Origin: Lacinutrix sp. WUR7
GTDB taxonomy: Bacteria > Bacteroidota > Bacteroidia > Flavobacteriales > Flavobacteriaceae
DNA: 64,000 bases
Reading direction: 5' to 3'
Assembly: GCF_016864015.1 (NCBI RefSeq)
Contig: NZ_CP045067.1
Location: 2,304,001-2,368,000, forward strand
The notes beneath the pieces were generated by a model. That model saw only the letters and a program-made list of their open reading frames with translations. It was not told where the DNA came from and did not search any database. The position numbers were made by a program, and so were the translations under genes. Positions 9,408 to 18,350 of this stretch are shown in pieces. The number at the start of each line of letters is the position of its first letter. The first letter of the stretch is position 1.

Positions 9408-10328
9408 ATTAACATGAAACTGTCTTAATACATTTTGTGTTTTCATTAAAAAGACTAAAACACTTTTATTACAACTAAGTAAAAAACGCTGTTTCGCGTT
9501 TAAATTACTTTTATCTAAATGTTTTAAGTAAAAATCCATCTGTTTTTTATTACCCACAAGTTTGTATTGTAATGCAATAGAAAATCTATTTAAATCTAGA
9601 TACGTTTTTAATGAAGCATTGTTTTTCGCTTCTTCTTCGTAGGCCTCTAAATCTAGAAAATTTCTTAAGTTCGTATTAGAGTTTGAGATTCTGTTTTCTG
9701 CATGCAAGTTGTAAATAGCAGTAACATTACTATTAAAAGCGACTTGGTGTTGTATGGCGATTTTAATCCATAAGTCGGTGTCTTCGCCAGCTCCAAATGT
9801 GATTTTTTCATCAAACCCATTATAATCTTCTAATATTTTTTTAGGAACCATTACTGCAGATGTCCAAGCAATACAACTAAATATACTAGATTTAAAATAG
9901 TCTGTAACAATGCCATTCCAAGCTTTCGGAATATCTATATAATCAGATTCTAATGTAATTTCGCCTATTTTCTTTACATACGCATTTGCATACAAACCGC
10001 AATTAGGGAAATCTTCGGTGAGTTTTTTTAGTTGTGCTAAATGGTTATTTAGCCATAAATCATCCGCATCTAAAAAAGCAATATAATCTGCATTTGCTTT
10101 TTCAATTCCGTAGTTTCTGGCATGAGAAACACCTTGATTTTTTATAGTATGCACTTGGATCCTAGAATCCTTAAGTACGCTTAAACTTTGTAGACTGCCA
10201 TCTGTAGAACCATCATTAACTATAAGGATTTCAAAATCTTGAAATGTTTGGTCAAGAGCACTCTGTATTGTGTTAACAATAAAATGTTCTTTGTTGTATA
10301 ATGGAATTATTATGGAAAAAAAGGGCAT
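9390..10328 (-). CDS. Glycosyltransferase family 2
   Basis: A GT-A fold is clear. The N-terminus PFFSIIIPLYNKEHFIVNTI is followed by FEILIVNDGSTDGSLQ and then ADYIAFLDADDLW, which holds the DxD metal site near residue 90. The acceptor-side segment GAGEDTDLWIKIA supplies the E-D catalytic base motif. Length is 312 residues, normal for a family 2 transferase. It lies 3 bases downstream of a second GT2 gene on the same strand, so the pair is probably one transcript. Its 3' end overlaps the ketoisomerase gene by 18 bases in convergent orientation. Substrates are unknown. Confidence 0.9.
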   Translation of the reverse strand: MPFFSIIIPLYNKEHFIVNTIQSALDQTFQDFEILIVNDGSTDGSLQSLSVLKDSRIQVHTIKNQGVSHARNYGIEKANADYIAFLDADDLWLNNHLAQLKKLTEDFPNCGLYANAYVKKIGEITLESDYIDIPKAWNGIVTDYFKSSIFSCIAWTSAVMVPKKILEDYNGFDEKITFGAGEDTDLWIKIAIQHQVAFNSNVTAIYNLHAENRISNSNTNLRNFLDLEAYEEEAKNNASLKTYLDLNRFSIALQYKLVGNKKQMDFYLKHLDKSNLNAKQRFLLSCNKSVLVFLMKTQNVLRQFHVNLSPFK

Positions 10329-10331
10329 TAA

Positions 10332-11222
10332 TTACGTGTGTAAGTAACAAAGGTAGCTTAATCTGTATAAATCAAATAGGTAGAGAGAAGGTTTTTTTGA
10401 AAGTAAGTTTTTATCAAAAGAACCTTTAAATGCTTTATAAATAAAGGCAAACATATAATGAAGCTTTACTTTTTTTAGTTTAAAAAACACTTTAGTTATT
10501 AGTGTATAGTCTTTAGGGATTAAGTTTTGTTTTAAAAATAGGTGTAAAGCATCTACAGATTCGATAGATTTTTTTAAAAACAAGCTGCTTTCTTCTAAAC
10601 CTAAATGGTATGTTGGATTTTCAATATGTTCTATTTTAATCTGTTTTAATTTTAAATGATATGAAAACAGCGTGTCTTCATGTCTTAAATTGGGTATATC
10701 TTCATCAAAAGAGACAACATTAAATACGTCTTTTTTAATTAGAAAGTTAAGCGTTAAAAAGCTTAAGTAAGGATTTTGGTTTCTTTGTATTGTAGGCAGT
10801 GCTTCACGTTTTCTTCCGTAAGCCCATCGTAGTAAGTGGTTATTGTTAGGTTTCTTTTCGCTATACAAAATTCCGCCATAAATAACTTGCGATGTTTTGG
10901 TTATGGATTTTAAATAGGTAGCTATAAAGTCTTTTTCTTTTGGTAGTACATCTGCATCCAAAAAAAGCAACCATTCAAATTTTGCTTCTTTTGCTAAAAG
11001 ATTTCTAATAGCACTTCTACCAATGTTTTTTTCTAGTATATGGTATTTTGTGTTTTCTAGACTATTAATCTCTTTATTGGCAGCAATAATGCTTTTATCT
11101 TTGGAGCCATCATCATAACACAATATTTCAAAAGCCACATCTAGCTGCTTTATTTGGGCATACACTTCCGCCACAAGAGCGCTAATGTTGTAATTGTATG
11201 TGGGAATTAATATAGAGAGCAT
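10332..11222 (-). CDS. Glycosyltransferase family 2
   Basis: The GT-A features are MLSILIPTYNYNISALVAEV, FEILCYDDGSKDKSI and WLLFLDADVLPKE with the metal-binding D-A-D. RHEDTLFSYHL carries the putative catalytic base. The protein is 296 residues and has no membrane anchor except a moderately hydrophobic C-terminal end (LYRLSYLCYL). It is first in a two-gene minus-strand unit with the GT2 gene at 9390. Its start faces the beta-helix protein across an 82-base gap that carries the plus-strand promoter at 11270-11299. A role in repeat-unit synthesis is likely. Confidence 0.88.
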   Translation of the reverse strand: MLSILIPTYNYNISALVAEVYAQIKQLDVAFEILCYDDGSKDKSIIAANKEINSLENTKYHILEKNIGRSAIRNLLAKEAKFEWLLFLDADVLPKEKDFIATYLKSITKTSQVIYGGILYSEKKPNNNHLLRWAYGRKREALPTIQRNQNPYLSFLTLNFLIKKDVFNVVSFDEDIPNLRHEDTLFSYHLKLKQIKIEHIENPTYHLGLEESSLFLKKSIESVDALHLFLKQNLIPKDYTLITKVFFKLKKVKLHYMFAFIYKAFKGSFDKNLLSKKPSLYLFDLYRLSYLCYLHT

Positions 11223-11269
11223 GAATGCTTGTTAGATTTGTTCAAAACTAACAAAAATAATGTAATCTG

Positions 11270-11299
11270 TTTGCTATTGGTATAGTAATTGTAATTTTG
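11270..11299 (+). promoter_or_regulatory. Bacteroidota-type promoter (TTTG-N18-TAATTTTG)
   Basis: TTTG at 11270-11273 and TAATTTTG at 11292-11299 are separated by 18 bases, matching the -33/-7 promoter layout of Bacteroidota. The ATG of the beta-helix gene starts only 5 bases later, so the transcript would begin at or very near the start codon. Confidence 0.65.
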
Positions 11300-11304
11300 T
11301 TACT

Positions 11305-12939
11305 ATGAAGAAAATCTGTCTTACTATTTTGTCTGCTTTATTTGTAACGCTAAGCTTTGCACAGCAAGAGTTTCATGTGTTTCCTGAAAACCATAAAACA
11401 ACACCAGGGAAAACTACAGGAAACGGGTCGTTGCAAAATCCTTGGGATTTACAAACCGCATTAACCCAATCTAATAAAACAGTTAAAGGTGAGGATACCA
11501 TTTGGTTGCATGAAGGGGTTTATAATGGTAGATACAATAGTACGCTCAATAGCACCATTCCAAATAAATACATTACAGTAAGTGCATATCCAAACGATCG
11601 AGTGATTTTAAATGGAAATGTTGCTTCTACCAACGGACAGACCCTAGGCATTCGTGGTGGACAAGTAATTTATAAGGATTTTGAAGTTACTTGGTTGGGT
11701 GGTTTTAATAGAGATTTTAGAATTAAGAAATTTAAGGGAATTGCAGGAGTTTATCATTTAGAAGGAAGAAATTGCAAGTTCATAAACCTTAAAATATATA
11801 ATAATCCTGGATTAGGTTTTGGTTCTTGGAAAAGTACTGGAGGAACCTTAATTGCCGAATGTTTTGTTTTCAATAACGGTGTGATTAATGAAAAAGGAAG
11901 AGGTGCTGGAGAAGGATTTTATGTTCAGAACAAAAGTGAAGAAGAACGAATTATTAAAAACAATGTCATTTTTAATAATTACTATAAAGGTATTGAAGTT
12001 TGGTCTGCAGGAAGAAATGCAGATTTTGAATATGTTAAAAATATCACTCTAGATAATAATGTCATTTTTAATAGTGGTTTGCCTGCAAATAAGTACACGG
12101 TAGATAATATTATTGTCGCTTCAGACGATAGAAATGCTATAAACATTGCAAAGAATATTAAGGTTACCAATAACATTTTGTATCACAATACAAACTATTT
12201 AAAAAATGAGGTAAATGGTGATGCGCCATCGCTAACCATCGGTTTTTATCATAAAGCGCCAGTAGAAAATGTGGTGGTAGATAATAATCTTATTTTAGGA
12301 AGAAATAACGCATTGAGAATTCTGTATGCAAAAACGCTAACCTTTACAAACAATACGGTTTATACGGGGTATATGAATTTTACAAACTCGGTTTTCGATC
12401 TAGCAAAAAATAATAATTGGAAGTTTTCTAATAATACATATTATTCAAAAAATACGGCAGGTTTCCGTATTCATAAAACAAACTATTCCTTTAACGATTG
12501 GAAAACGAAGTTTAATATAGATACAAACAGCCAAAAAAAACACATTGGTGCATTTAACTTAGCCAACGTTTTAGATATTACAAAAAGCGAATACAAATCC
12601 AGTAGTTACCGAGTGGTGCTTTTTAATAAAGAGGAGCAAGATGTGGTTGTCGATTTCTCGGAATACAACATCGAAAAAGGAAGCAAGTATTCCATTACAG
12701 ATGTAGAGAATTTAGACAGTGTTTTAAAGACTGGAACATTAACGGAAGGCTCTAAGATAACAGTGCCAATGCAAGCTGTACATCCTTCAGAAAATAAAAC
12801 ATTAAATAATTTTGGCGTATTTATTATCGAATTTAATGCAGTGGAAAAAACGGCATCTACCAGTACAAATAGTACAAATGAGGAAAAAGAGAATAAAAAG
12901 GAAAGCGGCTTGAAACGTTTCTTTAATTGGCTATTTTAA
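11305..12939 (+). CDS. Secreted right-handed parallel beta-helix protein
   Basis: A signal peptide (MKKICLTILSALFVTLSFAQ) precedes a 520-residue protein. It has repeated N-N-x-I/V-F-N/Y-N strands (IIKNNVIFNNYYKGIEV, ITLDNNVIFNSGL, IKVTNNILYHNTNY, VVVDNNLILGRNN), the pattern of a right-handed beta-helix as in pectate lyases and alginate epimerases. The first block, KTTGNGSLQNPWDLQTAL, is typical of polysaccharide-acting beta-helix proteins. A small C-terminal domain and an acidic, lysine-rich tail follow; I see no type IX sorting domain. It may be a polysaccharide lyase or epimerase that acts on the locus product, but no catalytic residues can be assigned. Its stop shares TTAA with ftsE. Confidence 0.8.
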   Translation: MKKICLTILSALFVTLSFAQQEFHVFPENHKTTPGKTTGNGSLQNPWDLQTALTQSNKTVKGEDTIWLHEGVYNGRYNSTLNSTIPNKYITVSAYPNDRVILNGNVASTNGQTLGIRGGQVIYKDFEVTWLGGFNRDFRIKKFKGIAGVYHLEGRNCKFINLKIYNNPGLGFGSWKSTGGTLIAECFVFNNGVINEKGRGAGEGFYVQNKSEEERIIKNNVIFNNYYKGIEVWSAGRNADFEYVKNITLDNNVIFNSGLPANKYTVDNIIVASDDRNAINIAKNIKVTNNILYHNTNYLKNEVNGDAPSLTIGFYHKAPVENVVVDNNLILGRNNALRILYAKTLTFTNNTVYTGYMNFTNSVFDLAKNNNWKFSNNTYYSKNTAGFRIHKTNYSFNDWKTKFNIDTNSQKKHIGAFNLANVLDITKSEYKSSSYRVVLFNKEEQDVVVDFSEYNIEKGSKYSITDVENLDSVLKTGTLTEGSKITVPMQAVHPSENKTLNNFGVFIIEFNAVEKTASTSTNSTNEEKENKKESGLKRFFNWLF

Positions 12940-13619
12940 CTCTTACGTTGTACCACTTCAAAAATCTGATTTTCATCACACTTTAAAGTCTTACTTGGGT
13001 ATTTTAATAACAAAGCATAATCATGCGTAGCCATTAAAATAGTATTTCCATTTTTATTAATTTCTTGTAAAACTTCCATAACCTCAATACTGGTTTGCGG
13101 ATCTAGATTTCCTGTTGGCTCATCTGCTAGGATTAATTCAGGATCATTCAATAAGGCTCTAGCAATAGCAACACGTTGTTGTTCTCCACCAGAAAGTTCA
13201 TGCGGAAACTTAAAACCTTTGGTTTTCATGGCAACCTTATCTAAAACTTCATCAATTCTAGTTTTCATTTTATCTTTGTCTTTCCAGCCTGTTGCTTTTA
13301 AAACAAATAATAAATTGTCGTTAATCGTTCTATCTGTTAGTAATTTGAAATCTTGAAAAACAACACCAAGCTTTCGTCTTAAAAACGGAATGTCCTTTTC
13401 CTTTAATTTACGTAAATCATAATCTACAATATGTCCTTCACCTTGTGTTAAAGCCAAATCGCCATAAAGTGTTTTCATAAAACTACTTTTCCCAGAACCC
13501 GTTTTTCCTATTAAATAGACAAAATCTCCTTTGTTAACTTCTACATTGACATCAGAAAGCACTAAGTTGTTTCCTTGAAAAATAGAAACATCTTTTAATT
13601 GTAAAACAAGATTCGACAT
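12936..13619 (-). CDS. ftsE: FtsE-like cell-division ABC ATPase
   Basis: This 227-residue ABC ATPase has Walker [10 protein letters not shown] near residue 40, a Q-loop in VVFQDFKLL, signature LSGGEQQR near 142, Walker [10 protein letters not shown] and the switch histidine in MATHD. Together with the short length and the [14 protein letters not shown] block, this is the FtsE pattern. FtsE works with the membrane protein FtsX to control peptidoglycan hydrolases at the division site. No ftsX lies beside it, so the partner must be elsewhere. It is 4 bases downstream of the membrane protein gene at 13624-14967 on the same strand, and its stop is shared with the convergent beta-helix gene. Confidence 0.85.
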   Translation of the reverse strand: MSNLVLQLKDVSIFQGNNLVLSDVNVEVNKGDFVYLIGKTGSGKSSFMKTLYGDLALTQGEGHIVDYDLRKLKEKDIPFLRRKLGVVFQDFKLLTDRTINDNLLFVLKATGWKDKDKMKTRIDEVLDKVAMKTKGFKFPHELSGGEQQRVAIARALLNDPELILADEPTGNLDPQTSIEVMEVLQEINKNGNTILMATHDYALLLKYPSKTLKCDENQIFEVVQRKS

Positions 13620-13623
13620 AAGT

Positions 13624-14967
13624 TTATAGTATTTTGTTATAACCTAAACGGTTTTTTAAATTGGTGATATTTGTTATTGTAAAGAAAATTATTAATGGAA
13701 AAAAAGGAAAACAGAATCTCGAATTAGTACCATAAGCAACCAAAGCTTGTGCTAATGATCCTGAAAGAACAATAGCAATAAGAAATAAATCAGAATCAAA
13801 TTTTTTAAATTTAAAAGTAATAATTTTTATTAAAGAAAATAGGAGAAACAAAAAGTTTGAAAGTAAGAGTAACGGTTTTTGAACGTAATTCCATAGTGCC
13901 GAGAAAATAGTATTCGCTAATGGAGATTTAAAACTACTTGTATGCCATAATAATGCAGAAGTGGATCTCCAAAAATTAACCCAAGAAATTGCTACTTGTT
14001 TTACATATAAATCAGGATGTTTTTTAAATAAATCTATAGATATTTTAGATAATTCGTGAGATAAATCTGGAGGAGAGAGTTTGGTCTCCTTAAGTAGTTC
14101 TTTATATGCGTGCCAAACTGTCATTGCGTATTTGCCTGACTGATTTTGTTCTTCAAGGTAGGTTCTGTGTTTAACAAAAATATCTCTTATTACTTTGTCT
14201 TTTTCTGGAGCCTTTTCAAAAAAGAAAGTTGCTGTTTGTGACAAATTAATCCCTAAATAATAAGTGCTAGTAAAATATCCAATATTTCTTTCGTTTAAAG
14301 AACACCAACTGTAAAAAGATATGAAAGGAATAATTAATACAATAATTGCTTTTAAAAATGTTTTTTTAATTCCAAAAGAGGCGTTTTTTACAATGTAAAA
14401 AAGAAAGAAACCGATAGGTAAATATATAAACATGGGTCTAGTTAAATAGATACTAGCAAATAGTAAGGATAGAATAAAAAGATGTTTTGGTTTAGAATCG
14501 TTATCCAGTAGTTTAAAGTTTTCAATATACCAGAATATAAGAAGCATTAAAGTAACCGTTAGCGTTTCAGTTAATATTGCCAACTCGAAAAATAAAAAAT
14601 TCAAAAAAGAAGTTGTAATAAAGGCGATCCAAAAGGAAGTGATTTTATTTTTAGTTCTTAAATAAGCATACTTGTAGAGTAAAATTATATTTAATATTCC
14701 TAAAAAAGATTGAAATAGTATGGTTAATTTTAAACTGTTTGCACATAATGCAATTAAAGTAGGGAAGCCGGGTGTGCGTTCTCCTGTATAGCCATTTAAG
14801 TTGAAATCACTAATAGCGGTAGCTAAATCGATATAATTCTGAGAATCTTTAAATATTCCATCATCACTATAATTCATAAAAATAACAAGTCTAATTATTA
14901 GACCATAAATAATTAAAATTGGAAGTGTGTATTTTTGGATAAAAGTATCTAGTTTTTTAATTATCAT
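13624..14967 (-). CDS. Multi-pass membrane protein, ArnT/GT39-like
   Basis: The 447-residue protein has about ten hydrophobic segments. The block FKDSQNYIDLATAISDFNLNG with the later RTPGFPTLIAL matches the first extracytoplasmic loop of lipid-linked glycosyltransferases of the ArnT/GT39 class, in which an acidic residue in that loop is catalytic. A long soluble loop (about residues 225-320) separates the last membrane groups. It probably transfers a sugar from a lipid carrier to an envelope acceptor. Weak similarity to uncharacterised membrane proteins is also possible. It is followed on the same strand by ftsE after 4 bases. Confidence 0.65.
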   Translation of the reverse strand: MIIKKLDTFIQKYTLPILIIYGLIIRLVIFMNYSDDGIFKDSQNYIDLATAISDFNLNGYTGERTPGFPTLIALCANSLKLTILFQSFLGILNIILLYKYAYLRTKNKITSFWIAFITTSFLNFLFFELAILTETLTVTLMLLIFWYIENFKLLDNDSKPKHLFILSLLFASIYLTRPMFIYLPIGFFLFYIVKNASFGIKKTFLKAIIVLIIPFISFYSWCSLNERNIGYFTSTYYLGINLSQTATFFFEKAPEKDKVIRDIFVKHRTYLEEQNQSGKYAMTVWHAYKELLKETKLSPPDLSHELSKISIDLFKKHPDLYVKQVAISWVNFWRSTSALLWHTSSFKSPLANTIFSALWNYVQKPLLLLSNFLFLLFSLIKIITFKFKKFDSDLFLIAIVLSGSLAQALVAYGTNSRFCFPFFPLIIFFTITNITNLKNRLGYNKIL

Positions 14968-15084
14968 TATTTAAAAAGAGTACGCGTTTTATACAATTAT
15001 TGATTTTAAGAGATGTAAATGTATTATTAAAAAGTTAAAAGCTAAAAATTAAAAGTTAAAAGTTTTTTGTTTCCTACAATTAAT

Positions 15085-15133
15085 TTCAGTCTTTGGTCAC
15101 CAGTCATCGGTCCTTCATCATCTAGCTTCAGCC
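15085..15133. repeat. Degenerate TCAGTC-family intergenic repeat
   Basis: The gap 14968-15228 contains a segment built from TTTCAGTC, CCAGTCATCGGTC and TTCATCATCTAG. The same words recur in the TCAGTC repeats at 29888-29946 and 34191-34260. Just upstream, 15027-15067 is a run of degenerate TTAAAAG heptamers. Confidence 0.45.
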
Positions 15134-15196
15134 AATTTTTAATAACTCGGTTTATAATTATAACAAAATTATTTCGTTATCACTTACATATTGATT

Positions 15197-15204
15197 TATC
15201 TTTG
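15197..15204 (+). promoter_or_regulatory. Candidate -7 promoter element (TATCTTTG)
   Basis: TATCTTTG is an exact TAnnTTTG match and lies 24 bases before the ATG of the TPR protein. The upstream half is only approximate (TTTCG at 15172-15176). Confidence 0.5.
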
Positions 15205-15228
15205 ATTCTTTAATAAAAAACATAGTCC

Positions 15229-18200
15229 ATGACTAGAAAAAATCTATACATACTTCTATTAGCTATAGCTTGTAGTTTTCCAATATTTGCACAACAATCG
15301 GCAATATACACCAGTGATCTTGTAGCCTATCAAAAAGCGTTAAGCTTATATAATAATCAACAATATTTAGCAGCACAATCTTTATTTAATCAAATAAAGA
15401 GAACGGCAAAAGCAGATGTTTTAGAAAGTGATTGTGCTTTCTTTATAGCAAATTGTGCCGTGCGATTAAACCAACAAAACGCAGATCAACTAATTGAAAA
15501 CTTTGTAGCAGATTATCCTACAAGTACCAAACGAAATACTGCTTATGTAGATGTTGCAGATTATTATTTTACCAACGAAAAATATGCACACGCTAAAAAA
15601 TGGTACGATAAAGTAGATGAAAGCGGATTAGCAAGAACCGAAAAGGAAAGATTCAACTTTAATAATGGTTACGTTGCTTTTGTAACGCAAGATTTTAAAA
15701 CAGCAAAAGAATATTTGAGTCGTGTAGAAAACTCACAAGAATATGGATCGCAAGCCAAGTATTATATCGGGTTTATGGCATATCAAAGTGATGATTATGA
15801 TAAGGCAAACGAGTACTTTGATCAAGTTGGTGAAGAAGAAAAATACAAAGAGAAGCTTTCTTACTATCAAGCAGATTTACATTTTAAACTCGGTAAGTTT
15901 GAAGAAGCTATAAAACTGGCAAAAGAACAAGTTCCTAATAGTGATGAAACCGAAGTTTCGCAACTCAACAAAATAATTGGTGAAAGCTATTTTAACCTAG
16001 AGAAATATCCAGAGGCTATTCCTTTTTTATCTAAATATGAAGGGACTCGAGGTAAGTGGAATAACACCGATTATTACCAGCTTGGCTATGCATACTACAA
16101 ACAAAAAGAGTATCAGAAAGCCATCAACGAGTTCAATAAAATTGTTGGAGGAAATAATAGCGTAGCACAAAATGCCTACTATCATTTAGGGGAAAGCTAT
16201 GTGAATCTAGACAAAAAACAAGAGGCTTTAAATGCGTTTCGTAATGCTTCAGAAATGGATTACGACTTAAAAATTCAAGAGGATGCATGGTTAAATTATG
16301 CGAAGATTAGTTACGAAATAGGAAATCCGTACCAATCTGTTCCGCAAGTATTATCTACTTATTTAGATACATATCCAGAAACAGCATACAAAAGCGAAAT
16401 AGAAACCTTGCTAATCGATTCGTATATCACTTCTAAAAACTACAAGGAAGCCTTAAAGTTATTAGAAGGTAAAAAGAGTTTTGAAAATAAAGTAGCGTAC
16501 CAAAAGGTGACTTTTTATAGAGGAATTGAATTGTACAATGAAAGCAAATACCAGGAAGCTTTAAAACTTTTTAATACGTCTTTAAAAGAACCACAAGACG
16601 CTAAATATACTGCAAGAGCAACTTTTTGGAAAGCAGAAACCGATTACAATCTTTCTAATTTTGAAGATGCTTTAGTTGGTTTTAAACAATTTGAACAACA
16701 AACCTCTGCAACAGAAACGCCAGAAATTACCAACTTAGATTACAATATTGCATACACCTATTTTAAACAGAAAAATTATACGCAAGCAACACAATATTTC
16801 AATCAATTTATAAGTAAAAGAAAAGAGGATAAAGTAAGATTGAATGATGCATATCTTCGTTTGGCAGATGGTTATTTTGTTTCTAGTCAGTATAACGAAG
16901 CCATTCAAGCTTATGACGAAGCAATTAAAATAGGAAAAATCGAATCCGATTACGCATTTTTTCAAAAAGCATTAAGTATTGGTTATGCCGGAAATGCTTC
17001 CCAAAAGATTACGCAATTAGAAACGTTTATAAATACGTATGAAGCTTCTAAATTACGCGATGATGCAATTTATGAGCTTGGTAATTCCTATGTAAAAGCA
17101 GGAAACACAGACAAAGCAATGCAAGCTTATGATCGTTTAAATAGCGAATATTCTCGTAGTCCATTCGTGCCAAAAGCATTACTCCGACAAGGATTAGTTT
17201 ATTATAATGGAAGCGAAAACCAATCCGCTTTAACCAAATTTAAAAAGGTTGCGGCAGATTTCCCTGGAACTCCAGAAGCAAATCAAGCGGTTGCTACAGC
17301 ACGTTTAATTTATATCGATTTAGGAAAAGTAGACGAATACGCTTCTTGGGTGAAAACCTTAGATTATATCGAAGTTACTAATGCCGATTTAGATAATACC
17401 ACCTATGAAGCTGCCGAAAAGAAGTATTTAGATAATGAAACCGATAAAGCAATTAAGCAGTTTAATGGTTACTTACAAGAATTTCCAAACGGATTACATG
17501 CTTTACAAGCGCATTTCTATGTCGCACAATTATATTTCAAAAAGGATTTAAAGGAAACCGCTGCACCACATTTTAAATATGTGACCCAAGCTTCGCAAAG
17601 TGAATTTACCGAAGAATCTTTGATGCGTTTGGCACAAATTTATACCGAAAGTAAAAATTGGGCCGACGCCATTCCAGTGTTAACTAGGTTAGAAATGGAA
17701 GCAAACTTTCCGCAAAATGTAATCTTTGCACAATCTAATTTAATGAAAGCAAATTACGAGTTAGAAAAATATAATGAGGCTGTCGCTTACGCGGAAAAAG
17801 TACTATTAAAAAGTAGCTTAGATAATAAAATTAAAAGTGATGCACATGTGATTATTGCACGTTCTGCAATGAAAACAGGAAACGAAGACAGAGCAAAAAC
17901 GGCCTATGCACAAGTGGAATTAACAGCGACAGGAGAAACCGCAGCAGAAGCGTTGTTTTATAATGGCTATTTTAAAAATAAAGCAGGAAGTTATGAAGCT
18001 TCAAATACAGCTATCCAACGTTTAGCAAAAGATTATTCTGGCTATAAATATTACAGCGCAAAAGGATTAGTGGTGATGGCGAAAAATTATTACGCTTTAG
18101 ACGACGCCTTTCAAGCTACCTACATTTTAGAAAGTGTAATTAAAAATTTTGCAGCCTTTGAAGATGTAGTTGCAGAAGCACAAACCGAATTAAGCAAAAT

Positions 18201-18249
18201 AAAAGAAGAACAAGCAAAGACAAATGCGTCTGTTGTTCCAGAAGATTAA
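15229..18249 (+). CDS. Exported tetratricopeptide-repeat protein (1006 residues)
   Basis: A signal peptide (LLLAIACSFPIFAQQ) is followed by some 20 or more TPR-like helical pairs across the whole length. Examples are NDYYQLGYAYYKQKEYQKAINEF, AYYHLGESYVNLDKKQEALNAF and DAYLRLADGYFVSSQYNEAIQAYDEAI. There is no catalytic domain. The protein would be a periplasmic or outer-membrane-attached scaffold. The gene is followed 101 bases later by a beta-barrel protein in the same direction; a long TPR protein with a barrel partner suggests an envelope complex, possibly in assembly or transport. The partnership is inferred from neighbourhood only. Confidence 0.85.
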   Translation: MTRKNLYILLLAIACSFPIFAQQSAIYTSDLVAYQKALSLYNNQQYLAAQSLFNQIKRTAKADVLESDCAFFIANCAVRLNQQNADQLIENFVADYPTSTKRNTAYVDVADYYFTNEKYAHAKKWYDKVDESGLARTEKERFNFNNGYVAFVTQDFKTAKEYLSRVENSQEYGSQAKYYIGFMAYQSDDYDKANEYFDQVGEEEKYKEKLSYYQADLHFKLGKFEEAIKLAKEQVPNSDETEVSQLNKIIGESYFNLEKYPEAIPFLSKYEGTRGKWNNTDYYQLGYAYYKQKEYQKAINEFNKIVGGNNSVAQNAYYHLGESYVNLDKKQEALNAFRNASEMDYDLKIQEDAWLNYAKISYEIGNPYQSVPQVLSTYLDTYPETAYKSEIETLLIDSYITSKNYKEALKLLEGKKSFENKVAYQKVTFYRGIELYNESKYQEALKLFNTSLKEPQDAKYTARATFWKAETDYNLSNFEDALVGFKQFEQQTSATETPEITNLDYNIAYTYFKQKNYTQATQYFNQFISKRKEDKVRLNDAYLRLADGYFVSSQYNEAIQAYDEAIKIGKIESDYAFFQKALSIGYAGNASQKITQLETFINTYEASKLRDDAIYELGNSYVKAGNTDKAMQAYDRLNSEYSRSPFVPKALLRQGLVYYNGSENQSALTKFKKVAADFPGTPEANQAVATARLIYIDLGKVDEYASWVKTLDYIEVTNADLDNTTYEAAEKKYLDNETDKAIKQFNGYLQEFPNGLHALQAHFYVAQLYFKKDLKETAAPHFKYVTQASQSEFTEESLMRLAQIYTESKNWADAIPVLTRLEMEANFPQNVIFAQSNLMKANYELEKYNEAVAYAEKVLLKSSLDNKIKSDAHVIIARSAMKTGNEDRAKTAYAQVELTATGETAAEALFYNGYFKNKAGSYEASNTAIQRLAKDYSGYKYYSAKGLVVMAKNYYALDDAFQATYILESVIKNFAAFEDVVAEAQTELSKIKEEQAKTNASVVPED

Positions 18250-18253
18250 ACAA

Positions 18254-18275
18254 ATTCCTGCGAAGGCAGGAATCT
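18254..18275. repeat. REP-like palindrome ATTCCTGC-GAAG-GCAGGAAT
   Basis: An 8-base perfect inverted repeat with a 4-base loop, followed by CT. The same element with one loop base changed occurs at 58526-58548 after rpoC. Confidence 0.6.
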
Positions 18276-18305
18276 TATAATTTAAAAGTTAAAGTTAAAG
18301 TTAAA

Positions 18306-18332
18306 TGTCATGCTGAGTAAAGTCGAAGCATT
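18306..18332. repeat. TGTCAtgcTGAGyrcAGTCGAA-type intergenic repeat
   Basis: TGTCATGCTGAG...AGTCGAAGCAT is a variant of a repeat seen at 23603, 23659, 41415 and 45419. It lies 19 bases before the barrel gene. Confidence 0.5.
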
Positions 18333-18350
18333 TCCAATAAAAATATAAAT

